From: Polyangia bacterium
GTDB taxonomy: Bacteria > Myxococcota_A > Polyangia > Polyangiales > Polyangiaceae
Length of the DNA: 5,303 nucleotides
Assembly (NCBI GenBank): GCA_030433055.1
Contig: JAUILJ010000629.1
Coordinates: 1-5,303 of the forward strand
Direction of reading: 5' to 3'
Shown here: piece after piece, positions 1 to 4,676 of the stretch
How positions within the stretch are numbered: the stretch's first letter is position 1
Layout of the letters: the number at the start of each line of letters is the position of its first letter
Notes under the pieces: model-generated
The model's database searches: none
Told to the model about the DNA's origin: nothing
What the model saw: the letters and a program-made list of their open reading frames with translations, nothing else
Made by a program: the position numbers and the translations under genes

Positions 1-44
1 CCGACTGCCATCAACACACGGATTGTTTGTGTCACGTCGCTCAC
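1..44 (-). CDS. Start of a further operon gene, 5' end only (possible RND efflux adaptor)
   Basis: Only the first 14 codons are in the window; they translate as MSDVTQTIRVLMAV and run off the left edge. The GTG start shares four bases (GTGA) with the tolC stop, and GGAGG at 52-56 sits 7 nt upstream of it. This is a textbook translationally coupled start. In CzcCBA-type operons the gene after the CzcC-like outer-membrane factor is usually the periplasmic adaptor (CzcB-like), so that identity is inferred from position. The visible peptide is too short to recognise. ATG and GTG codons also occur a few codons further in, so the exact start could differ. Confidence 0.5.
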   Translation of the reverse strand, partial: MSDVTQTIRVLMAV

Positions 45-1414
45 TCCCACACCTCCGCACCGACCAGACCCTCAAGGACCGCCGATGCCCGGAAATACGC
101 TTCGCGGGCTGCCAGGTGGCGCTCTGCCGCCAACAGCACACGCTCCCGTGTCTGCGAGACCTGATGGATATCGATCTCACCAGCTGCATATGCTCGTTCG
201 AGTAGCTTCAAGCTCTGCTGGATCGGCGGCACGACCGTGTTCTCGAAGAGGGCGACACGGGCGGCGGCTGCATCCAGCGCCGCCGCTGCCTCAAGCAGCT
301 GTGAGCGCAGCCTAGCTGCGGCGGCTGCTCTGAGCCGGTCCACCCGACGAAGGACGGCCTTGGCACGAGCTTTTCCGCCTTGATTGGTCTGCCACAGCGG
401 TATCGGCACGGATGCGCTGAAGGTCCATACGTGCGCCTCTGGTTCTGGTCCCGGAGCAGCCTCACGCGCATAGCGCACACCGAACGTTGGCTTCACCTGT
501 CCCAGGGTATCCTCGACCCGGACGTGCGCTCGCGCGGCCAGGACGGCGAGCTCGCGAACACGGAAGTCTGGATGGTGGCCCTTCATACGCTTCAGGAGTT
601 CGCCCGCTCCTGGCGCCCGACGGACCGCGGGTAGCGCGCCGCTGGGGGCGGGTACTCGCTCCCCAGGCCACCCGCTGAGCCCGGCCAGTCGTATCCGTAG
701 CGCGAGGTGACGTCGCTTGAGGCCGATGACCGCCTCTCGCGTCTGAGCGAGGTCGGACTCCGCAACGAGCAGCGACATTCGCGCCGTTTCCCCAGCCTCG
801 ACCTGTCGCCTCACCGTCGCGCTGACGGTTTGCGAGAAGTCCACCATGACCTCCGCTTGCCGCTGTTGCTCCTCCACACTCATGAGTTCGAGGAAGAGTC
901 GGTGAATCAGCACGTGCACGCGCCAGCGTGCACTGTTCACCCGGGCCTCGGCCGACGCGCGTTGTGCTTTCGCCGCTCCAATCCGGAGCCCGCGCTGGCC
1001 CCCCAACTCGACCTCCTGTTGGATGCCAATCTCCGACTCGAATCCGGTGGTGCCGTCAACGGTGCGCCCGCCCAGCACGACCTCAACCTCCGGGTTCGAT
1101 GGCAATGTGGGCCGCGCTCCGACGAGCTCCGCCTCGGCGATGCCGATCTCCGAGCGCGCAACCGCCAGCGAAGGCGCATGGACGTCGGCATGAGCAAGTA
1201 ACTGGCCAAGTGTCACCGAGGTTGCAGCAGTTGCGTCGAACGCCGCCACCTTGGGGACGTGGGGCTCGACCAGTGCCGCTGGGGCAAAGACCGCGCCTCG
1301 AATCTCGGCGGCTGGCAGGACCGCAGAGTAGCCACACCCCGCGAGGGCAAGCACGGCCAGTGAACTACTATTAGCGATAGTAGGTGCAGCGAAGCGAGAG
1401 AGTGTTCGTAGCAA
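41..1414 (-). CDS. TolC-family outer-membrane efflux lipoprotein (CzcC-like)
   Basis: This 457-residue protein is an outer-membrane channel component of a tripartite efflux pump; with a P-type metal ATPase nearby, metal export is the likely job. The N-terminus ends in a lipobox, LALAGC, with Cys27 as the predicted lipidated residue. Two OEP-type repeats follow, at roughly residues 67-250 and 272-452, rich in Ala/Arg/Glu alpha-helix. Family-like stretches are the segment around residues 126-142 (EIGIQQEVELGGQ), SVPIPLW at 335-341, and the C-terminal helix RAYAAGEIDIHQVSQ at 407-421. The length is normal for CzcC-like proteins. The start is TTG at 1414, supported by GGAGG 7 nt upstream (1422-1426); no better ATG or GTG precedes the lipobox. 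It lies 24 nt after the M56 gene, in the same operon. Codons 11-17 (PTIANSS) overlap a probable repressor operator, which may explain an unusually polar signal-peptide middle. The metal specificity cannot be read from the sequence. Confidence 0.88.
   Translation of the reverse strand: MLRTLSRFAAPTIANSSSLAVLALAGCGYSAVLPAAEIRGAVFAPAALVEPHVPKVAAFDATAATSVTLGQLLAHADVHAPSLAVARSEIGIAEAELVGARPTLPSNPEVEVVLGGRTVDGTTGFESEIGIQQEVELGGQRGLRIGAAKAQRASAEARVNSARWRVHVLIHRLFLELMSVEEQQRQAEVMVDFSQTVSATVRRQVEAGETARMSLLVAESDLAQTREAVIGLKRRHLALRIRLAGLSGWPGERVPAPSGALPAVRRAPGAGELLKRMKGHHPDFRVRELAVLAARAHVRVEDTLGQVKPTFGVRYAREAAPGPEPEAHVWTFSASVPIPLWQTNQGGKARAKAVLRRVDRLRAAAAARLRSQLLEAAAALDAAAARVALFENTVVPPIQQSLKLLERAYAAGEIDIHQVSQTRERVLLAAERHLAAREAYFRASAVLEGLVGAEVWE
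1365..1383. promoter_or_regulatory. Second BlaI/MecI-type operator-like palindrome, inside tolC
   Basis: CTACTATTAGCGATAGTAG is a perfect inverted repeat with 7-bp arms and a 5-nt centre. Its total length of 19 bp is the same as the operator at 2916-2934. The two sites share both CTACTA/TAGTAG half-sites, and both continue with GTG on the plus strand, giving 17 identical positions of 22 aligned without gaps. Arm position 7 differs but changes on both sides (C/G versus T/A), so pairing is kept. The site lies in codons 11-17 of tolC, about 30 nt downstream of its start. No TTGACA-like box is evident next to it, so it could act as an elongation roadblock or a cooperative site. Its function is inferred. 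Confidence 0.6.
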
Positions 1415-1438
1415 GCTGAAGCCTCCGATGTGCCGGGG

Positions 1439-2455
1439 TTAGAAGAGGCCGGAGCCGAGCACGAGCTGCTCGATCGCCGCGTGGAAGTGCTCAAGCAGCG
1501 ATGATTCCCCGGTATGAGGGACCATGGCCGCCGCAATCAAGATAATGGCAATTCCGCGCGAACGACCCCGCGCCGCTCGTAGAGCCTTCGGCTGCTGCAT
1601 CAAGAGTGCGAGGCGCAGCCGAAGTGCGCTAGCGTCTGGTCCGCCTAGGGCGGTTACCCCACAGCGTCCTTCGTCGCAGCGGAATCGTGCCGCGCGGACG
1701 ATGCCCTCCGCAAGGGCCAGATTGTTGCCGCCCTCCTGCACCGCAACGTGGTCGCACGCAGCCTCTCGTGCGTTGCGCCAGCGTTGCAGATCAGCTTCCA
1801 GCAAGCGTCCCACGGGGTTGAGCGTCAGGCAGACCCGCGCGAGCAGCACCCTGAGTGGATCGTGCGCTTGAGCGTGCTCTGCCTCATGGAGCAGGGCTGC
1901 CACGAGGACATCATCATCGTTGGCTTCTACAAAGCATGCATCGAGCACGATGCGTGGACGAAACCAGCCGCAAGCAAAGACTGGTGCTGGCGCGCCGCGT
2001 GACACAGCAATCCGGCAGCTCCGCAGCGCGGGTACCGACAGAGCGAGCTCAGTGACCCTGCGGCGGAGCGGGGAGCCGTCCGCAACCACAACACCTGTTG
2101 AGATCGAGCCCTCGAGGCGAATTCGCCACACGAAGACACCGCCGGTGATGAGCAACACGGCGCCAAGGAGTAGCCAGGCGTCGAGACACTCGGCGCCGAG
2201 CTGATGATCGAGGACACAAGCTCCCCGCGCCCCCATCTCTTCTACGGAATGGGCGGCTGCCGAAGCGAGCCACGCCAACGGAAGTATCGTTGGGGCCACG
2301 ATCCAGGCCCACGTGGAGCTTGAGCCAAAGTCTGCCCAAGTCGCAGCGCGCGAGCGACGCGAGGCGAGGACCTGCCGGCTCACAATCGTCGCCAGGGGCA
2401 TGATGATGCAGAACATCACGGCGAGCGCCGCAGCCGGAAACAGCAGCTCGCTCAC
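1439..2455 (-). CDS. M56-family (BlaR1/MecR1-like) membrane metallopeptidase, signal transducer
   Basis: This is a 338-residue integral-membrane zinc protease. The motif HEAEH at 190-194 (HExxH) and Glu231 in REAACD are the expected zinc ligands and catalytic Glu of family M56. Hydrophobic segments lie at about 5-25, 49-66, 91-110 and 300-313, with the protease domain between the third and fourth, as in BlaR1. In that family the activated protease leads to loss of the cognate BlaI-type repressor. The large C-terminal penicillin-binding sensor of BlaR1 is absent: only about 25 residues follow the last membrane helix. The GTG start at 2455 overlaps the repressor stop by four bases (GTGA), so the pair is translationally coupled. 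Candidate sensing residues are listed in the findings. The family call is firm; the role as a metal sensor is inferred from the neighbouring efflux genes. Confidence 0.87.
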   Translation of the reverse strand: MSELLFPAAALAVMFCIIMPLATIVSRQVLASRRSRAATWADFGSSSTWAWIVAPTILPLAWLASAAAHSVEEMGARGACVLDHQLGAECLDAWLLLGAVLLITGGVFVWRIRLEGSISTGVVVADGSPLRRRVTELALSVPALRSCRIAVSRGAPAPVFACGWFRPRIVLDACFVEANDDDVLVAALLHEAEHAQAHDPLRVLLARVCLTLNPVGRLLEADLQRWRNAREAACDHVAVQEGGNNLALAEGIVRAARFRCDEGRCGVTALGGPDASALRLRLALLMQQPKALRAARGRSRGIAIILIAAAMVPHTGESSLLEHFHAAIEQLVLGSGLF

Positions 2456-2877
2456 GAGTCGTCCCGCTCCCGCCGCGCGCGGATGAGAGCCTCAAGTTGG
2501 TCCAGCCCTGCCTCGTCAGCTACGGCCACGCGTTCGACGAGCAGCGCCAGAGCGGTGTCACGACCGGCGGGCGGAAGACTCTGCAGGACCTCACGGGTCA
2601 TCTGTGCGATGAACTCGTCGCGAGACATGAGGGTCTCATACACATACCGACGTCCCTCTCGGCGGCGGCCCAGCAGCCCTTTCTCGTGAAGCCGCACCTT
2701 GGTGGTCATCACGGTGGTGTAGGCGATCTCCCGCCGCCGCTCGAGGTCGCGGTGCACGTCCGAGACTGCGAACTCCGGCCAGTGAGCGTCCCAGATGACC
2801 TCCATCACGGTGGCCTCCAGGTCGAACAGCGACGTTCGCAGCCCTTCTTGCTCTGGCCGAAAGCGGATTCCTTTCAT
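2452..2877 (-). CDS. BlaI/MecI/CopY-family winged-helix repressor
   Basis: A small DNA-binding repressor, 141 residues from the ATG at 2877. The typical core begins at LFDLEATVMEVIWD, followed by a helix-turn-helix region and AYTTVMTTKVRLHEKGLLGRRREGRRYVYE. That last stretch is the recognition helix and wing of the BlaI/MecI/CopY family; YTTVMTTKVRLHEKG closely follows the family signature. The C-terminal 50 residues form the dimerisation region. It is the first gene of the leftward operon and overlaps the M56 protease gene by four bases, the standard repressor/protease pairing. It probably binds the palindrome at 2916-2934 and so represses itself and the divergent ATPase. The start is uncertain. 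A GTG at 2892 would add five residues but overlaps the only GGAG, and that GGAG lies 14 nt from the ATG, so neither start has an ideal ribosome-binding site. Confidence 0.9.
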   Translation of the reverse strand: MKGIRFRPEQEGLRTSLFDLEATVMEVIWDAHWPEFAVSDVHRDLERRREIAYTTVMTTKVRLHEKGLLGRRREGRRYVYETLMSRDEFIAQMTREVLQSLPPAGRDTALALLVERVAVADEAGLDQLEALIRARRERDDS

Positions 2878-2896
2878 GGGCTGACTGCGCACTCCG

Positions 2897-2925
2897 TTGA
2901 CAGTGTGAAATCCATCTACTACGAC
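2897..2925 (+). promoter_or_regulatory. Predicted promoter of the divergent P-type ATPase
   Basis: On the plus strand TTGACA at 2897-2902 is followed after 17 nt by TACGAC at 2920-2925, a weak -10 inside the operator. Transcription would begin near 2932. That makes the GTG at 2935 almost leaderless and favours the in-frame ATG at 2959 as an alternative translation start. Confidence 0.5.
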
Positions 2926-2941
2926 CCGTAGTAGGTGTCAA
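2913..2941 (-). promoter_or_regulatory. Predicted promoter of the repressor/M56/tolC operon
   Basis: On the minus strand a perfect -35 box, TTGACA (2941 to 2936), is followed after 17 nt by TAGATG (2918 to 2913), a weak -10 matching three of six consensus positions. The operator palindrome occupies almost the whole spacer. The predicted transcript would start near 2906, about 30 nt upstream of the repressor ATG at 2877. Confidence 0.6.
2916..2934. promoter_or_regulatory. BlaI/MecI-type operator in the divergent promoter region
   Basis: CTACTACGACCCGTAGTAG is a perfect inverted repeat with 8-bp arms and a 3-nt centre. It resembles the TACTACA/TGTAGTA dyads bound by BlaI and MecI repressors, and it lies between the repressor gene and the divergent ATPase. 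Read leftward, it fills the 17-bp spacer of a TTGACA-led promoter; read rightward, it covers the probable -10 element and reaches the ATPase GTG. A bound dimer should therefore block both promoters. The palindrome is seen directly; binding is inferred from the family and position. Confidence 0.82.
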
Positions 2942-3999
2942 CGGAACCGGGACTGTCGATGACGTCATCTGCTGATTCACGCAAGGACGACTTGTCGTTT
3001 CGTATTCGGGGCATGGACTGTGCCGAAGAGGTCGCGACCCTCAGGCGCGCGCTCGCGGACATCACGTCCCCTGACTCGTTGAGTTTCGACGTCTTGCGGG
3101 GGCGGATGGATGTACGCGCGGACGTCCACCCGGCGGCCATCAGGGCGCGTGTGGCGCGTACGGGCATGCGTGCCGAGCCATGGACCGAGGAGCGGGCGTC
3201 AGCCACCCTCTGGCAGCGCCACGAGCGAAAGATCCTGGTATCGCTGAGCGGTGTCGGCGTCGTGGGAGGGCTCGCGGTCCATGCCGCCACCACCGGGCTT
3301 GGCGAGGTGGGGCGAAGCGTGGCTGTGTCGTGGCAGGCTGCCGTGCTCTACGGAGTGGGCGTCGCTGCGGGCCTTTGGATGGTGCTCCCAAAGGCGTGGT
3401 ACTCGCTCAAGCAGTTCCGTCCCGACATGAACCTGCTTATGACCGTCGCCGTGGCAGGAGCCATCGCGATCGGCGAGTGGTTCGAGGCGGCGACCCTGTC
3501 GTTCTTGTTCGCCGTCTCACTGTTGCTGGAGTCCTGGAGCGTGGGCCGCGCCCGCCGCGCCGTCGAGGCTCTGCTGTCCAAGGCTCCGCGCAAGGTCGTG
3601 GTGCGGCGCGATGGGGCTCTCGTGGAGGTCGAACCGGCCACACTCGAAGTCGGGCAACAGTTCTTGGTTCGCCCTGGCGACAGCGTTGGGCTTGACGGAG
3701 TCGTTCTGCAGGGCGCGTCGCACGTCGATCAGGCGTCGATTACCGGTGAGAGCGTGCCTGTCGAGAAGGGAGTTGGCGACGAGGTCTTTGCGGGGACTGT
3801 GAATGGCAACGGCATGTTGGAGGTCCAGGTGAGCCGCCTGTCCGATGACACGCTGCTCGCCCGGATCGTTCGAGCGGTCAGCGACGCTCGTCGCGACCGC
3901 TCGCCATCCGAGCTGTGGGTCGACCGCTTCGCCAGAATCTACACGCCACTGGTGTTCGCTTCTGCTGTGGCCACCATCACCATCCCGCCGCTGTTCTTC
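2935..3999 (+). pseudogene. Heavy-metal P-type ATPase (ZntA/CadA-like), 3'-truncated
   Basis: This is the N-terminal half of a P1B-type metal-exporting ATPase. An HMA metal-binding domain carries GMDC at residues 26-29 (Cys29, then Glu-Glu where a second Cys is common). Hydrophobic helices follow at about 100-118, 134-152, 166-181 and 183-199. The actuator domain is at about 210-300 with the dephosphorylation motif TGES at 270-273, and another membrane segment begins at about 337. The sequence stops resembling an ATPase after PPLFF (351-355). The CPC ion site, DKTGT phosphorylation site and nucleotide-binding motifs are all missing, so this copy cannot transport. The reading frame stays open to a stop at 4528-4530, but the 176 extra residues are the antisense of the neighbouring toxin gene. 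The start is GTG at 2935 or ATG at 2959; neither has a clear ribosome-binding site. It is transcribed away from the repressor operon and shares its operator. Confidence 0.85.
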
Positions 4000-4005
4000 G
4001 CGGTA
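3994..4005. other. Recombination or assembly junction between ATPase and toxin genes
   Basis: Up to about 3999 the plus strand encodes ATPase sequence. From about 4000 the minus strand encodes the toxin C-terminus (residues AAYYRE). No intergenic space, terminator, native stop codon or inverted repeat is visible at the join, and neither gene has its own 3' end here. The boundary is placed by where each family's resemblance ends and is good to roughly 10-20 bases. Confidence 0.7.
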
Positions 4006-4446
4006 GTAGGCGGCAATGTCGGCTTCGGCCTGAATCCGTGCCCGGACAGCGTTCATCCGTTCCATCAGGGCTTCATCGAGGCGACCGACGACGTGCGGGC
4101 CTTTGGTGCGGCCATTGAAGCCGCTGTTGTCGGCGTGCACGATGATGCGCCGGGCGCAGACGAACCGCGTGGGCTTCGTCAGCCCGGCTGTCTCCCGCGC
4201 TGCGGACTGCTTTACGATGACCTCGTAGCCCCGGTTGGCGCGCGTGTTCGCCGACGTGCCGTAGGCGATCTCGACGAAGCGTTCTTCGCCCCTGGCCAGG
4301 GTGTCGAGCACCAGGCAGGGGCGGCGCTTCGGCGCGCCCGGTTCGTCATCCTCCTCGGCGAGGGGAAAGCGGAACAGCACGACATCGCCGCGCTGCAGAT
4401 GACCGCATTTGCCGGCCGGCGTGAACGGTTGCGGGTGGTGATACAT
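4000..4446 (-). CDS. MazF/PemK-family toxin (mRNA interferase type), 3' end altered
   Basis: About 149 recognisable residues belong to the MazF/PemK endoribonuclease-toxin fold, whose members cleave mRNA when not held by an antitoxin. Visible family features are RGDVVLFRFPL at 19-29, KRRPCLVLD at 40-48, AYGTSAN at 61-67 and GLTKPTRFVCARR at 88-100, then a long C-terminal helix (GRLDEALMERMNAVRARIQAE). By eye, Arg42 and Thr64 fall where E. coli MazF has Arg29 and Thr52. The ATG at 4446 is well supported by AGGAGG five bases upstream (4452-4457). No native stop is present: the frame continues through the junction for about 160 more residues that are antisense to the ATPase, ending at 3517. A normal family member ends near here, so only a short tail may be lost. 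No antitoxin gene is seen upstream, and downstream DNA is replaced. Activity of this copy is uncertain. Confidence 0.75.
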
Positions 4447-4502
4447 AAAGGCCTCCTGTGGCGTGGGAAAACGACGCCAGCGGGAAAGCCTGTCTGCTCA
4501 AG

Positions 4503-4550
4503 GCTGTGGTTCAGCTGCGCGTCACGATGACCGCGCAGCTGAACCACAGC
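4503..4550. repeat. Perfect 19-bp hairpin upstream of the toxin gene
   Basis: Arms 4503-4521 (GCTGTGGTTCAGCTGCGCG) and 4532-4550 are perfect inverse complements around a 10-nt loop. The loop can itself pair TCA with TGA. Neither side carries a T-run, so it is not a standard intrinsic terminator in either direction. It lies 57 nt upstream of the toxin ATG, where it could be an operator, an RNA fold in the toxin leader, or a remnant of a mobile-element end. Confidence 0.85.
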
Positions 4551-4565
4551 AAGATCGGGAGAGCG

Positions 4566-4586
4566 CCGAGAGGGTGTCCCTCTCGG
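4566..4586. repeat. Perfect 9-bp hairpin next to the first one
   Basis: CCGAGAGGG (4566-4574) pairs with CCCTCTCGG (4578-4586) around a TGT loop, only 15 nt after the larger hairpin. It is followed by AAAAA on the plus strand, so the T-run lies on the wrong side for a terminator: on the minus strand it would precede the stem. The stretch from 4447 to 4676 contains no convincing gene; these two hairpins are its only clear structure. Confidence 0.75.
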
Positions 4587-4676
4587 AAAAATCAGTTGCG
4601 AGAATATTCGCCTTGAACAAAATGCCCAAGGATTGTTACAAAGATATCAATTCGTTAGGCGGGAGGGAAGACGAAG

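Larger units (their letters stand above)
2893..2945. repeat. Inverted repeat carrying both -35 boxes around the operator
   Basis: TCCGTTGACA (2893-2902) and TGTCAACGGA (2936-2945) are perfect 10-bp inverted copies, 33 nt apart, and each contains one of the two opposed TTGACA boxes. The 19-bp operator lies between them, but the two symmetries are not concentric: the outer one centres near 2919 and the inner one near 2925. Confidence 0.75.

Noticed and set aside
2497..2931. A 144-residue plus-strand ORF opposite the repressor, and many similar ORFs opposite tolC and the M56 gene
   Set aside because: They lie entirely antisense to recognised genes, show no family motifs or good ribosome-binding sites, and are typical high-G+C shadow frames.
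3517..3999. Minus-strand continuation of the toxin to 309 residues
   Set aside because: This part is antisense to clear ATPase coding sequence (TGES actuator region). It is noted as a read-through consequence of the junction, not as a domain.
4003..4010. GTAGTAGG beside the junction, resembling an operator half-site
   Set aside because: There is no matching CTACTA half at the proper distance, and it is explained by the Ala-Tyr-Tyr codons of the toxin.
4000..4530. Plus-strand continuation of the ATPase frame to a 531-residue protein
   Set aside because: The extra 176 residues have no membrane helices or ATPase motifs and are exactly antisense to the well-supported MazF-family gene. High G+C keeps the antisense frame open.
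4503..4586. Hairpins as Rho-independent terminators
   Set aside because: No T-run follows either stem on either strand, and the neighbouring genes both point away from them, so no transcript would need to end here.
4613..4641. TTGAAC, 17 nt, TTACAA as a promoter for the GHKL gene
   Set aside because: The -10 matches consensus poorly; it is too weak to annotate, though some promoter must lie in 4587-4660.
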